64,000 bases of DNA from Phytohabitans maris (GCF_031085175.1 NZ_JAVHUY010000002.1:248001-312000); one strand, 5' to 3'. Numbered from the stretch's first letter, positions 8,891-18,672 are shown. Notes: generated by a model from the sequence alone, not told the origin. Made by a program: numbers and translations.

Positions 8891-9324
8891 AGTGAGACCG
8901 CGACAAGCTCGACCGGGCTCTCCTCACCCGCGTTGGCCAGCACCTCCGCGACGTCGACCCAGTTGAGCCCGCCCAGCCCCGCCCCGATCCGGGGAACGCC
9001 GAGCCGCGGCAACCCACGGCTGGCCGCGTCGGAGAGCGCCGTCCGGATGCTGGTGTCGATCGCGTCGAGGGTGGCCGGTGGGCGCGGGATCGGCTGGGTG
9101 GCCAGGTTGTAGACGACCACGTCGGGCGCCTCCCAGACGAGGATGTCGCCGAGTTGGAAGTCGCCCTTCTGGCAGAGCTGGCGATACTCCTCGTACATGT
9201 CGGGAAACCGCCGCCGAAACTCCGCCGCGATGCCCGCCCCCATCGCCCCGGCACAGTTACAGCCGTGCCCGACCGCCGGCAGGCCGAGCTGGAAGAGATC
9301 GCCGGTCACCATGGTGAACGTCAT
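8884..9324 (-). CDS. macro-domain protein (ADP-ribose binding or hydrolase)
   Basis: Stand-alone macro domain of 146 residues. The ATG at 9324 is chosen because the fold begins right there (MTFTMVTGDLFQ). The signature loops are visible: AVGHGCNCAGAMGAGIAAEF (substrate loop 1 with the catalytic Asn/Gly region) and LGVPRIGAGLGGLNW (loop 2). Proteins of this class remove or bind ADP-ribose or its derivatives. No DarT-like toxin gene lies next to it, so no toxin-antitoxin pairing can be claimed. It is divergent from the next gene. Confidence 0.92.
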   Translation of the reverse strand: MTFTMVTGDLFQLGLPAVGHGCNCAGAMGAGIAAEFRRRFPDMYEEYRQLCQKGDFQLGDILVWEAPDVVVYNLATQPIPRPPATLDAIDTSIRTALSDAASRGLPRLGVPRIGAGLGGLNWVDVAEVLANAGEESPVELVAVSLP

Positions 9325-9393
9325 GCCGCAGAGTCTGCCCGCCGCGCGGGTGGCCGTGTGAGGGGGCGCGACGCGTGGGTGAAGAATGTGCCC

Positions 9394-10830
9394 ATGACTC
9401 CGGACAATGAGCTCGATCCCGGGCAGATGCTCGCAGACGTACTCGACGGTGTCGCAGCCCTGGCCGAGAGAGAGGACGCGCTCGACGCGGAACTGGCCGG
9501 CGCGACGGTACTGGCCACCGTGTCCACCTTCGGCGAGGACGTCGTACCCCTGCTCGTCAAGGAGCTCATCCCTCAGGTCGAGAGCCGCCCGAACCGTGGC
9601 GCGCTGGCGCTGCTGCTGTCGATCGGCTCGGTGGCGTCCGGGACGCAGGACCAGATCGCCAGCGCCGCGGCAGCCGCCGCCGAACGCGTCGCGGCCGCGG
9701 GCGTACCCAAGCCGCGGTGGGCCGCCGAGCTGTCCGAGCCGCTCCGGGCCGGTGACCGCGTACGGCTGAAGGACCGCGCGGGGACGCTGTCGGTGCTGGT
9801 CGCCTCGTTCGAGCGGGCCGGTCGCCGGCACGCCTTCCTCGTCACCGTCGACCACCAGGACTGCGGCGCCGCTTCGGACATCTTCTTCGTGGACGCCGAC
9901 GATCTACCCGAGATGCTGGACGAGCTCCGCGCAGACGGCATGGTCGCCGGGACCCAGGCGGTCGATCCGGCCGAATTCCGCTGGTACGTCGAGGACGCGC
10001 TGGGCGCACGGGCCGTACACGACGGGGAGGATCCCGACACCATCCTCGTCGAGGGGCTGGATCCCGACCTGTCCGAGGAGGACGACGAGGACGAGGCTGG
10101 ACCGCCGTACCAGATCCTGGCGGCGCTGGTGCGGACCAGGCTGACCGCCCTGCCACCGGCGCGCAAGCCGGCCGGCGCACGCGAGCACCACGAGGCAGGC
10201 CCCGCGGACGGTTTCCTGTCGCTGCTACAACGACCGGCGCGGGCGAAGCTGCCCACCAAGCGCAAGAAGTCGGATGGCCCAGCCCCGATCTACCAGATCA
10301 AGATCGGATTGCAGGGCGCCAAGCCACCCATCTGGCGGCGCCTGCTCGTACCGGCGGACGTGAGCCTGGCCAGCCTGCACCACGCGATCCAGCTCTCGTT
10401 CGGCTGGGAAGACAGCCATTTGCACGTCTTCGACACGCCGTACGGCGACTTCGGAATCGCGAACCGGGAGCTCGGGCACCGGGCCGAAAAGCCCGTCACG
10501 CTGGAGCAGGTTGCACCCCAAGCCAAGGACAAAATCCGATACGTGTACGACTTCGGCGACGACTGGGTGCACGACATCCTGGTGGAGAAGGTGCTCGACC
10601 GGGATCCCACACTGACGTACCCCCGCTGTGTGGGCGGCCGCCGGGCAGCTCCACCAGACGACTGCGGCGGCATCTGGGGCTACGAGGAGCTGGTGGAGAT
10701 CCTCGGTGACCCGAGCCACCCCGACCACGAGGAGCGGCTGGAGTGGCTGGGATGGGACGACGCGGCACACTTCGACCCGGCCGCCTTCGACCCGGACGAG
10801 GTAAACCAGGCGTTCACGAAGGCACGGTGA
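9394..10830 (+). CDS. plasmid pRiA4b ORF-3 family protein
   Basis: Protein of about 478 residues. The C-terminal ~170 residues are a pRiA4b ORF-3 (IS1096 passenger TnpR-like) domain: YQIKIGLQGAKPPIWRRLLV, LHHAIQLSFGWEDSHLHVF, YVYDFGDDWVHDI, then a tail with the family's W-rich WGYEELVEIL and WLGWDD motifs. The N-terminal ~240 residues are helical and not recognised. The role of this family is unknown. The ATG at 9394 is taken as the start; an in-frame GTG lies five codons upstream. The stop overlaps the GTG of the next, frameshifted gene by one base pattern (GTGA), suggesting coupling. Confidence 0.85.
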   Translation: MTPDNELDPGQMLADVLDGVAALAEREDALDAELAGATVLATVSTFGEDVVPLLVKELIPQVESRPNRGALALLLSIGSVASGTQDQIASAAAAAAERVAAAGVPKPRWAAELSEPLRAGDRVRLKDRAGTLSVLVASFERAGRRHAFLVTVDHQDCGAASDIFFVDADDLPEMLDELRADGMVAGTQAVDPAEFRWYVEDALGARAVHDGEDPDTILVEGLDPDLSEEDDEDEAGPPYQILAALVRTRLTALPPARKPAGAREHHEAGPADGFLSLLQRPARAKLPTKRKKSDGPAPIYQIKIGLQGAKPPIWRRLLVPADVSLASLHHAIQLSFGWEDSHLHVFDTPYGDFGIANRELGHRAEKPVTLEQVAPQAKDKIRYVYDFGDDWVHDILVEKVLDRDPTLTYPRCVGGRRAAPPDDCGGIWGYEELVEILGDPSHPDHEERLEWLGWDDAAHFDPAAFDPDEVNQAFTKAR

Positions 10831-11118
10831 CATCGACCGGCGGGCAATGGCGCGCTAACGCAGGAGACCTGGACGAGATCGCGACGGCGCTGTCGGACCA
10901 GGACAGCTACGAGCACCGGTACCTGGTAAACAGGAAAACCGGTGAAATCGTCTTCTGGACCGTCAGCGACGAACAGGCCCAGCGAAGACTGGCGCGCCAT
11001 CCGCGGCCGTGGCGCGTTCCGGCACTTCAGGGACGAGCTACATGAGGAGTACCCGGACCTGCTGCCGGTCTGGAACGCCTTCCGGGAGAGCCGCGCTCAA
11101 CGACGGGCCGTCGAGTAG
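10827..11118 (+). pseudogene. UPF0158-like gene broken by a frameshift
   Basis: It starts at GTG 10827, overlapping the previous stop, and reads LDEIATALSDQDSYEHRYLV, KTGEIVFWTV and QRRLAR in the first frame. The expected family continuation, GRGAFRHFRDELHEEYPDLL and VWNAFRESRAQRRAVE, appears in another frame down to TAG at 11118. Restoring two bases in the run gcgcgcc near 10992-10998 would rejoin the frames as RRLARAIRGRGAF. The break could be a real 2-bp deletion or a sequencing error. Function of the family is unknown. Confidence 0.72.
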
Positions 11119-11135
11119 CTGGTCGACCGCCACCT

Positions 11136-11234
11136 AGTGCGGTGGCCCCAACGTTCACCGGGTGACCGGCGGCCTTCGGCCGCTGGTCACCCGGGCCCGG
11201 CGAAGCCGGCAAAAGGTTAGTGGCCCACCGCACT
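11136..11234. repeat. palindromic element with strong inner hairpin
   Basis: A 16-bp stem with one mismatch (11159-11174 with 11178-11193) and a UUC loop sits inside outer 10-bp inverted arms agtgcggtgg (11136-11145) and ccaccgcact (11225-11234). The inner hairpin may terminate the upstream operon, although no T-run follows. The ~100-bp palindromic package also resembles a small mobile palindrome. Confidence 0.65.
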
Positions 11235-11324
11235 GACTAGTCAGCGACGAGGCGGCGGAGCGCTACTTCGCCGCCCACCCCGAACCCACGCTGCCCTGAC
11301 CACGGTGGGCGCGACCGGCAAGCG

Positions 11325-11397
11325 TGCCCCCGGCAAGATTCGAACTTGCGACACACGGTTTAGGAAACCGTTGCTCTATCCCCTGAGCTACGAGGGC
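11325..11397 (-). tRNA. tRNA-Arg (anticodon CCT)
   Basis: A 73-nt cloverleaf on the minus strand. The acceptor arms GCCCTCG (11397-11391) and CGGGGGC pair over seven positions. The D-arm contains AGCTCAGGGGATAGAGC. The anticodon stem ACGGT/ACCGT holds loop TTCCTAA, giving anticodon CCT. The T-arm contains GTTCGAATC. CCA is not encoded. Arg tRNA genes are frequent integration sites of actinomycete elements, but the integrase gene here is 4 kb away. Confidence 0.95.
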
Positions 11398-12060
<663 letters not shown>

Positions 12061-12076
12061 GCCGCCCGCTTCGGGT

Positions 12077-13213
12077 TCAGTGCAGGTCGGGTTCGCCCTC
12101 GGCGGCGAGTTCGCCGAGCACGCTGAAGCCGCCGTCGACCACGCCGTTCGGGTCGTCGGTGTCCTCGACAACGACGGCTTCGATCGGTTCCTCGTCCAGA
12201 AGCTGAGGGTACTTTTCCAGCAGGAACCGGCGCCGGTACGCCATTTCGGCGGTGTCGACGATTCCCTCCAGAGTGGTCCAGTTGAGGGTGCCGCCGACCA
12301 GGATTCCGGCTACCGGCACGACCTTGCCGAGGCCCTTCTTGGTGAGAGTGTGGCCGACCGCTTCCGCGAACCGTCCGGCGATCCGGGCGACAACCGAGTC
12401 GTTCAGAACCTTCCACGTCTTACCGCGGACGAGTGCCTGGGTGAGGCGCGAGATGTCGGCGAAGGCGGCGTTCTTCGCGCCGACGGACGCGGCCGTCCCG
12501 GCGTTGACGACGGACAGCACGAAGAGCTTCTCGGCTGGTTCTTCGGGGTCGTAGCCGTACAGCAGCGAGACATGGCCGACCGCGCGGGACGCGAGTCCGA
12601 TGACGATGGCGGCGTCGCCGGCGAAAGCGCTGACGATGGCGCCTCCCGACGGCGCCGCCGCCGCGCCGCCAGAGACCGCGGTGACCAGTTCGCCTCCCGA
12701 GATCACCAGTCCCGCACCCATCCCCGAGACCGCGGCGGTAGCCGGGTAGTACCAGCTCAAGGCCCGTCCGCGGACCGCGTGGATCTGCTCGAGGTCGAGG
12801 CGCCGTAGGTCGGAGAGCGTGGTGACGTCGTGCCCGCGCTTCTGGTGGAGTTGCACTACCCGCTTGGGCGAGAGCCCCGCCCGTGAAATCCTCGCCACCG
12901 TTCGCTGCATTGAGCCCAGCGCACTGCCACTCCAGTTCGCCGCGCTGACGGGGAGGACGCCTGCCGCCTTGCGAGCCCCGGTGCCGATGGCGCTCGCACC
13001 CTTGGCGGCGATGCCGCGCCCCCGCGACACGACTGATTGGGCTCCCGGGTGGTTTTCCAGGTACGTCGCCGCACGCCGGCCCAGTGCCGCGACACCGTTT
13101 GACACGCCCTCGCCGGCGCTGCGCAACGCGGCCGACAACGGCCGGCCCTTGAACCGCTGAATGTCACGCCACGCCGCTAGCTCGTACTCGGAGGGTTCTG
13201 CCATGTCTCCCAC
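12077..13213 (-). CDS. EcsC-family protein
   Basis: Protein of 375-378 residues matching the EcsC family, named after a gene of the Bacillus ecs transporter operon. Family marks are a helical, glycine/alanine-rich core with possible membrane-associating segments (about residues 160-230), LLYGYDPEEPAEKLFVLSVV, and a late VVPVAGILVGGTLNW segment. The molecular function is unknown. The start is ambiguous between GTG 13213 and ATG 13204. No operon partner; the next gene upstream is divergent. Confidence 0.82.
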   Translation of the reverse strand: MGDMAEPSEYELAAWRDIQRFKGRPLSAALRSAGEGVSNGVAALGRRAATYLENHPGAQSVVSRGRGIAAKGASAIGTGARKAAGVLPVSAANWSGSALGSMQRTVARISRAGLSPKRVVQLHQKRGHDVTTLSDLRRLDLEQIHAVRGRALSWYYPATAAVSGMGAGLVISGGELVTAVSGGAAAAPSGGAIVSAFAGDAAIVIGLASRAVGHVSLLYGYDPEEPAEKLFVLSVVNAGTAASVGAKNAAFADISRLTQALVRGKTWKVLNDSVVARIAGRFAEAVGHTLTKKGLGKVVPVAGILVGGTLNWTTLEGIVDTAEMAYRRRFLLEKYPQLLDEEPIEAVVVEDTDDPNGVVDGGFSVLGELAAEGEPDLH

Positions 13214-13834
13214 GTTAGGGCCCGAACCGCCGCTTCATGAACAGGTGGGCGGCCGAGTTGGCGTTGGCCCGATCGGCTCAAACCAAGCGGCGCAGAGCTA
13301 TGAATCGAGCCAGCCTTGTCCCATCCACCGAATCGCGGCCCTTGACATGATCACGTGCGCGGATTTGCCGCCGATCCTGCATTGCTGAATGTGGACGGCG
13401 AGCATGAGCAGTCACCCGCGCGCGAGCATCAACGGACTGGATTCCAGGGACAACGAATCACGGTCCTGGGCGCGGTTGCGCTCCCCGCGCTCGGCGCCGC
13501 GCTGGCGGTCGGCTCCGACCCGCCGGCCGCAGAAGAGTGTGCCGAGCGTCGCGCGCTGTCGGAGCAGACGCCGGCGTCGCTTTCCTGATGGAGTGGCGCG
13601 GGTGCCGGAATGTCCGCTCCGAGCGGCTGTCCCCGTATCGACCGAACGGGGCGTGTACCTCACCGCGCGCACCGGCCGATCGGCAGTGACCTTGATCTGA
13701 CAGCAGTCCGTTCGGTGTGGCCGTTACCGTGACCGGCCTCCCCAGTAGTGGCGGCTGCCTTATTCGGCACGGTTCGGGGCTGGCCGCCGCCGCCAGGTTG
13801 ACCCTGCCGTAGGAATCGTGCATTGGAGTGCGCC
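13214..13834. other. 620 bp without a supported gene
   Basis: Open frames of 75-120 codons occur on both strands but have no domain, no ribosome site and overlap one another. It presumably holds the divergent promoters for the EcsC gene and the pair of exported proteins. TTGACA occurs at about 13342 without a matching -10. Confidence 0.5.
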
Positions 13835-14398
13835 GTGTCCTATCCGCCGCCCATCAACCCAGGCCCGCCTGAGCCACAGCCATACGAGCCAGCGCCCGTC
13901 AGCCCAGGCCCGCAGCAGCCATACGAGCCGGCGCACTTCGCGCCGCCGCCGGCGCCCAAGAAGAGCAACGCTGGTCTGATCATCGGCGTCGCCGTGGCGG
14001 TGGTGGCTGTTGCCTTCGGTGCCTTGCTCGTGGTCCGCACAACCGGTGCCGTCCCGGCGGGCGTGCCGCTCGTAGGCAAGGACACCGGCATCGCGGCGTG
14101 CGAGGCGATCGCCGAGGACAACGAACTGGCCGGCAACAGCCCGGACGAGACGCTGATCGTCGAGGAGTACAAGCGGGTACGGAAGATGTTTTCCGATTCC
14201 CGGCACGATGCGATCCGCGACAACGGCGTGAAGATCATTGACATCGTCTGGCAGATGCGGGATATGAAGGACGAGGACGCGCTGGCGGCGCTGGCGGCGC
14301 TGCCACTGGTGGGCACGATGATGGAGGCGTACGCGGGCCTCGCCGGCGGCTGCGCTGAGCACGGCATCACGATCCCGCCAATCACCTCGGGTACCTGA
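13835..14398 (+). CDS. proline-rich single-pass membrane protein, unknown function
   Basis: GTG start at 13835, placed six bases after a GGAG ribosome site. The first ~45 residues are a proline/tyrosine-rich cytoplasmic segment with repeated PYEPA motifs. One transmembrane helix follows (LIIGVAVAVVAVAFGALLVV), then an extracytoplasmic domain of ~125 residues with two cysteines (IAACEAIAED and AGGCAEHG). I do not recognise the outer domain. The next gene starts two bases after the stop and has a similar architecture, so the pair probably forms an operon encoding envelope proteins. Confidence 0.75.
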   Translation: MSYPPPINPGPPEPQPYEPAPVSPGPQQPYEPAHFAPPPAPKKSNAGLIIGVAVAVVAVAFGALLVVRTTGAVPAGVPLVGKDTGIAACEAIAEDNELAGNSPDETLIVEEYKRVRKMFSDSRHDAIRDNGVKIIDIVWQMRDMKDEDALAALAALPLVGTMMEAYAGLAGGCAEHGITIPPITSGT

Positions 14399-14399
14399 C

Positions 14400-15341
14400 A
14401 TGACCGATGCTGCCCAGCCTCCGGCCGAGCCCTCCTGGACGGATATGGCCAACCCGACACCGCCAAGGCAGCGGCGCCGCGGACTGCTCGCCGGGGTGGC
14501 AGTCGCCGTACTGGTCGTGGCCGCCCTCGGTATCGGCGCTGTACTGGGCCAAGCGGACAGCGACGAGCCGGCGGCCACGTCGGTCGCGGCCTCGCCGAGG
14601 TCCAGCTGTTCGGCATACAGCGTGGACGCGAACACCGGCGCGGTCGTGTGCAAGGCGCCCGGCGCCGCGGATGTCATCAACCAGGCTCCGAGCCCCGTAC
14701 CGTCGAGTGCGTCCCCGCTTCGGGCGCCGGTCATTCTCGAATGCCGCCTGGGAGACGACCTGCTGGCCACGTCGTCCCTTGAAGTGCCGACCGACGCCAA
14801 GGGCCGGCCCGACTTCACCGAGGTCTGGCAGGTAAAGCCCAAGAAGTACTCCTGCGACGCCGGCATCATCATCCCGGAGACACCGCTGGAGAAGGCCGCG
14901 CATGCGACCTCGAAGTACGACGACCTGGATATTGGCACGCTGTACACCATCTGCGCAGAGGTCGACCCGACCGACCCGTACGCGGAGACCGGCTTCAAAG
15001 CGAGCCCAGAGCAGATTCGCGAGATCAACGCAGCGCTCACCCTGTGTTCCAACCACCCACTCGCCGGCAAGTGGCGCAAGTCTGTGCAACGCGGCAAGGT
15101 CGACGCGGACCTCGAAGCGCAGGGCCGGATCTTCGGCGCCGGCACCTTCCTGGTTGGCAAGGAAATCAAGGCGGGCACCTACGTCACGACCGACGTGGAC
15201 GGATGCTACTGGGAACGTCAGAACCGCAACGGCATCATCGACAACAACTTCATCACGGCCGCCCGCCGAGTGCAGGTGACCATCCGATCTACCGACTACG
15301 CGTTCCACTCGGAGCGCTGTGGGGAGTGGCGACCGGCGTAG
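14400..15341 (+). CDS. single-pass exported protein with actinobacterial C-terminal domain
   Basis: Protein of 313 residues. A short charged N-terminus is followed by a transmembrane anchor (LLAGVAVAVLVVAALGIGAV) and an extracytoplasmic region. The last ~70 residues match a domain common in actinobacterial surface proteins: FGAGTFLVGKEIKAGTYVTT, DGCYWERQNRNGI, and a final SERCGEW. In homologues this block is often repeated in lipoproteins and kinase-linked proteins. Binding partner unknown. It begins one base after the stop of the preceding membrane protein and ends before a strong terminator. Confidence 0.8.
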   Translation: MTDAAQPPAEPSWTDMANPTPPRQRRRGLLAGVAVAVLVVAALGIGAVLGQADSDEPAATSVAASPRSSCSAYSVDANTGAVVCKAPGAADVINQAPSPVPSSASPLRAPVILECRLGDDLLATSSLEVPTDAKGRPDFTEVWQVKPKKYSCDAGIIIPETPLEKAAHATSKYDDLDIGTLYTICAEVDPTDPYAETGFKASPEQIREINAALTLCSNHPLAGKWRKSVQRGKVDADLEAQGRIFGAGTFLVGKEIKAGTYVTTDVDGCYWERQNRNGIIDNNFITAARRVQVTIRSTDYAFHSERCGEWRPA

Positions 15342-15416
15342 CTCGAGGACCTACGAGTCCGTCGCTGGTCCTGACCACGCAGTGGCTTCGTGTGAGTGTG
15401 GCTGTGGGCAAACAGG

Positions 15417-15457
15417 AAAACGGGCCCGTCCAGGTCACACCTGGACGGGCCCGTTTT
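15417..15457. terminator. bidirectional intrinsic terminator
   Basis: Perfect 19-bp stem, arms 15417-15435 and 15439-15457, core cgggcccgtccaggt, with a three-base loop. It is flanked by AAAA on the left and TTTT on the right, so it can terminate both the exported-protein operon and the convergent integrase gene. Confidence 0.93.
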
Positions 15458-15504
15458 GTTCGCTGCGCCCACGCCTGCCGCTGGTGCTCTGAACGCGAAG
15501 CGTC

Positions 15505-16968
15505 TCAGGCGGTCTTGTCACGTCGTTGTTTGATTTTGTTGGCGACGGCGTCGGCGGCTTCGTGGTGGAGGCGTTTGACGACGCTGGTGTAGGTGTCGAG
15601 GGTGAGTGTGGTGGTGCTGTGGCCGAGTTGTTCGGAGACGACCTTGATGTCGATGCCGGCGTCGAGGGCCATGGTGGCGGCGCCGTGGCGCAGGTCGTGC
15701 AGCCGGATCGGTGGCAGCCCGGCTTTGCGCAGCAGCCGGCGGAAGCGTTGGGTGACCAGGTTGGGATGCCAGGCCCGGCCGTCGGGGCGGACGAAGAACA
15801 GACCGGTGTCCGGCCAGTCGGCACCGGCGGCCAGTTTCCAGGCGGCGCGGCGGGCCTTGTAGGCGGTGAGAACCTTGACGGTGTCGTCGTCGAGGACGAG
15901 GTCCCGGTTCCCGGCCTCGCTCTTCGGGGGTTTCTGTCGGGTGGTCCGGCCGTGGGTGGCGATCTGGTTGTTGATCGTCACCTCCTTCTTGCCAAGGCGG
16001 ACTTCGGCGTCGAGCAGGCCGCAGGCTTCGCCACGGCGGGGTCCGCGGTAGGCCATGAAGTGGTACATGGGATGCAGGTCCGGGTCGTGTTCGGCGGCGT
16101 ACTCCAGGAACTGGGCGAGCAGGTCGTCGGTCCACACCATGACCGGGCCGGGCACCTGCCCGGTTTCCTTCCAGCGGGCGATGCGTTCGGGCTCCCACAC
16201 GATCGGCCGGGTCCGCCCGCCTGGGGTTTTGACGAGGGTGGCCGGGTTGGTGATCCCGGCGATGACCTCTTCGGCGAGGGCGTCGTTGATCGCCTTGCGC
16301 AGGGTGGCGCGGATGCCGTGGCGGGTGGCCGGCCCGGTCAGGCGAACCCCACGAACGCTCGCCCGACGGTGTGGGTCGTCGCTGGCCTTCGCCGCGCGGA
16401 TCTCGTCGTTGCGGGCCTCGATCGCGGTGAACATGGCCTTGATGTGGCGGGCCTTCAGCTTGTCCAGCCGGATGTCGCCGAGGTGCGGGATCAGGTGGAC
16501 CCGGACATGCGACTCGTACCCGCGGATCGTGTTCTCGTCGATCTTCAGGCCGGCGAGCCACTCGGTGAGGTAGGCGGCCACGGTCGGGGCTTCGGCCAAG
16601 GCGGCGTTGGCGCGTAGCCGCAGCCGGATGGTGTCCAGGTCGGGCAGCGGCTGCTTGGCTTTGACGGCGGCCTGCATGAGGTCCGCGATTTCGGTGCGGC
16701 GGTCCCGGTCGCGGCCGGCGAGCGCGATCAGCTGGCGGGCATGGTCGAGTTCGTCGGCTGCGGCGCGGTAGCCCTCGAAGCTGCCGCGGCGTAGCTGCCG
16801 CCGCCCGCCGGTGGCGGTGACGGGAAGTTCGAGCTGGTACTGCCAAAGGCCGTGGTCCGGGCTCCAGGTGCCGTTCGGGCGGCGTAGTTTCGGGCAGGTG
16901 TTGCCCAGCAGTTTGCGGCTGTCCGGGTCGCGGCAGCCGCAGCGTTTGGAGATGGATCCTTCCGACAT
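15505..16968 (-). CDS. int: tyrosine recombinase / integrase
   Basis: Site-specific tyrosine recombinase of 487 residues, the usual size for integrases of actinomycete integrative elements. The N-terminal arm-binding region carries a Cys-rich start (KRCGCRDPDSRKLLGNTCP). The SAM-like core-binding domain lies near residues 130-220. The catalytic domain shows the first arginine in YRGPRRGEACGLL, the H-x-x-R in LHDLRHGAATMALDAG, the next histidine in EQLGHSTTTL and the nucleophile in LDTYTSVV. A GTG or ATG (16968) start precedes SEGSISKRC. The Xis-like and replication genes upstream on the same strand form the typical int-xis-rep backbone. The att site was not located. Confidence 0.95.
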   Translation of the reverse strand: MSEGSISKRCGCRDPDSRKLLGNTCPKLRRPNGTWSPDHGLWQYQLELPVTATGGRRQLRRGSFEGYRAAADELDHARQLIALAGRDRDRRTEIADLMQAAVKAKQPLPDLDTIRLRLRANAALAEAPTVAAYLTEWLAGLKIDENTIRGYESHVRVHLIPHLGDIRLDKLKARHIKAMFTAIEARNDEIRAAKASDDPHRRASVRGVRLTGPATRHGIRATLRKAINDALAEEVIAGITNPATLVKTPGGRTRPIVWEPERIARWKETGQVPGPVMVWTDDLLAQFLEYAAEHDPDLHPMYHFMAYRGPRRGEACGLLDAEVRLGKKEVTINNQIATHGRTTRQKPPKSEAGNRDLVLDDDTVKVLTAYKARRAAWKLAAGADWPDTGLFFVRPDGRAWHPNLVTQRFRRLLRKAGLPPIRLHDLRHGAATMALDAGIDIKVVSEQLGHSTTTLTLDTYTSVVKRLHHEAADAVANKIKQRRDKTA

Positions 16969-17110
16969 CGAGCTTTCTCCTGGTTCAGGATGGGGCTGGC
17001 GCTGCCCCTGGTGGGGCAGCGGATTTATCGATTGACATCCACGCGCGCCTCGCCGAGACGATCAAGTCGCCAGGCACTGGCAGGCGTGCACCCGACCGCT
17101 CGCCGGACGT

Positions 17111-17392
17111 TCAGGGTGGTTGGTCGGGTTCGGGCTCAAGGTGGAGGGCGGCGATGATGGGCTGGACCGGTACCCGGTACTGGGTGCCGGCGCGGATGAC
17201 CGGTACGGGGAACTGGCCGCGTTTGGCCAGGAGGTAGGCGGTGCTCATCGCGAGGCCGAAGATCTGCGCCGCGGTGTGCAGGTCGGTGAACGCGCCGAGG
17301 GCGCGGACCGCCTCCGCCGTCCAGACCGGCCCGCCGCCGGTCTGGTGATCGCCACGCCGTGCGGTGCGGCTTCGTCGGTTGTTGCTCACCAT
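17111..17392 (-). CDS. excisionase-like helix-turn-helix protein
   Basis: Small basic protein of 93 residues. Its C-terminal two thirds are a MerR/Xis-like winged helix: FTDLHTAAQIFGLAMSTAYL, then AKRGQFPVPVIRAGTQYRVP. It lies just upstream of the integrase gene on the same strand, the normal place of xis in actinomycete integrative elements, so it probably directs excision. ATG at 17392 or the adjacent GTG at 17389 (better spaced from GGAG) can be the start. A much longer frame running through it from upstream is not coding. Confidence 0.85.
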   Translation of the reverse strand: MVSNNRRSRTARRGDHQTGGGPVWTAEAVRALGAFTDLHTAAQIFGLAMSTAYLLAKRGQFPVPVIRAGTQYRVPVQPIIAALHLEPEPDQPP

Positions 17393-17651
17393 GGGCTCCG
17401 TGCGGTCTGGTCGAGGTTGAGGTTCGTCGTGGGGCTCTGCCCAGCCGAAGGCCTGGTGGTCGAACGTCGATGTCGCTGCTGTGGTTCGCAGACAGGCGAC
17501 GCTCAGCCTGACGGCGGGCGGGTGTACAGGGCTGCGCTCTCCGGGGCTCTGCCCGCCGTCCACAGCTGATAGGGGCGACACGCCTGGAGCGGCTTCGAGT
17601 CCGGGCCGCTGCCGACCGGTGGGCCCGAGAATCCGGGTGTCGACACGGCTC

Positions 17652-17682
17652 GGGCCTGTCCGCGTGGTTGGCGGACAGGCCC
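17652..17682 (-). terminator. hairpin after the first replication-relaxation gene
   Basis: A 12-bp perfect stem gggcctgtccgc / gcggacaggccc (17652-17663, 17671-17682) with a seven-base loop, 15 bases downstream of the stop at 17698. No U-run, so termination strength is uncertain. The rest of the 305-bp gap down to the xis start shows no gene. Confidence 0.55.
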
Positions 17683-17697
17683 CGGGGGTGCGGGGTG

Positions 17698-18672
17698 TTA
17701 CGGCTGGCGAGTGTAGCTGTATTCGCCGTTGACTATGGCTTCTTCGCCTGGGCGTTCGGGGTCGTGGATGGGGTGTGGGGCCAGGTTCTGGGCGTCGAGG
17801 AAGAACGCGTCGTCGTTGGGGTGCACGACCTGCTCGGTGGTCGGGAGCTGGTGCAAGGCGATCCGTTCGCTCCCGCCGGCGGGCTGCCACACGCTGTCGG
17901 CGGGGTGGCCGGCGTCGGGGTGGGTGGTGGCGACGGTCAGCTGGCGCAGGTTGAGCCGGGCCAACTTCCTGTGCAGGTCCTGCTCCCGCTGTGGGTCGGT
18001 GGTGCGGAACAGCAGCGTGGCCAGCCCGGTCCGCTCGGCGATGGCCGGGTAGTGGTGGACCCGGCCGGCCAGTGCGGCGGCGGAGGTGTCGCCGGGGTCG
18101 GGTTCGAGCCAGAAGCCGTGCTGCTGGCCCTGGTGGGCGTACGCGCCGTGCCACGCCTGGCGCCGTTCCGGGGTGGTGACGGCGTGGCAGGTGCGCGGTG
18201 ACCACCACTCCCGCAGGTCGGTGTGCGCGGTGGTGCGGGCGTGGGCGGCGAGGTCGACGAAGAACTGGTTGGTCTCCATCACCAGCTCCAGATCGCTGCT
18301 GGTGCGCAGCCGCTCGCGGCGGCGGTAGGTGCGGGCCGGGCTGGGGCTCGGGCCGGCCGGGGCGGAAGTGATGTCCGCGCCGAGCGGGCCCAGGCACCAC
18401 ACCGTGACGATGTCGCCGGTGCGGGTGATGGTGCCGAAGCGGTCGAGCCAGCCACGGCGGGCCAGGATCCGCAGCCGCCGCTCCGCCACCTGCTGGTCGG
18501 GGCGGAAGCCGAGGACGGTGAGCTGGGCGGTGGTCAGGACCTGGTGTTCGGCGATCATCATGACCGCCCACAGGTCCTGCCTGGTGAACCGGCGCACCGA
18601 CTCGCGGAGCAGCTCCGGTGGGATGGGTTTGGGTGAGGGGACGGTGAACGGGTACGGGTAGGTGGTCGTCAC
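17698..18672 (-). CDS. replication-relaxation family protein (first copy)
   Basis: Protein of 324 residues starting at GTG 18672, eight bases after a GGAGG site. The N-terminal half is a winged-helix region: DLWAVMMIAEHQVLTTAQLT, then RRLRILARRGWLDRFG. A conserved segment follows: LELVMETNQFFVDLAAHART and LREWWSPRTC. This is the layout of replication-relaxation proteins found on actinobacterial and Firmicute mobile elements. Their exact role is unproven, but they are linked to replication or mobilisation of the element. Tandem with a second copy of the same family. Confidence 0.85.
   Translation of the reverse strand: MTTTYPYPFTVPSPKPIPPELLRESVRRFTRQDLWAVMMIAEHQVLTTAQLTVLGFRPDQQVAERRLRILARRGWLDRFGTITRTGDIVTVWCLGPLGADITSAPAGPSPSPARTYRRRERLRTSSDLELVMETNQFFVDLAAHARTTAHTDLREWWSPRTCHAVTTPERRQAWHGAYAHQGQQHGFWLEPDPGDTSAAALAGRVHHYPAIAERTGLATLLFRTTDPQREQDLHRKLARLNLRQLTVATTHPDAGHPADSVWQPAGGSERIALHQLPTTEQVVHPNDDAFFLDAQNLAPHPIHDPERPGEEAIVNGEYSYTRQP

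Noticed and set aside
8884-9855. Macro-domain gene extended to a start near 9855
   Set aside because: The extension of 177 residues overlaps the divergent pRiA4b ORF-3 gene and is its antisense; the fold begins at ATG 9324.
15342-15504. Attachment site next to the integrase
   Set aside because: The stretch is dominated by the terminator hairpin; no direct repeat of a core site was found elsewhere in the window by eye.
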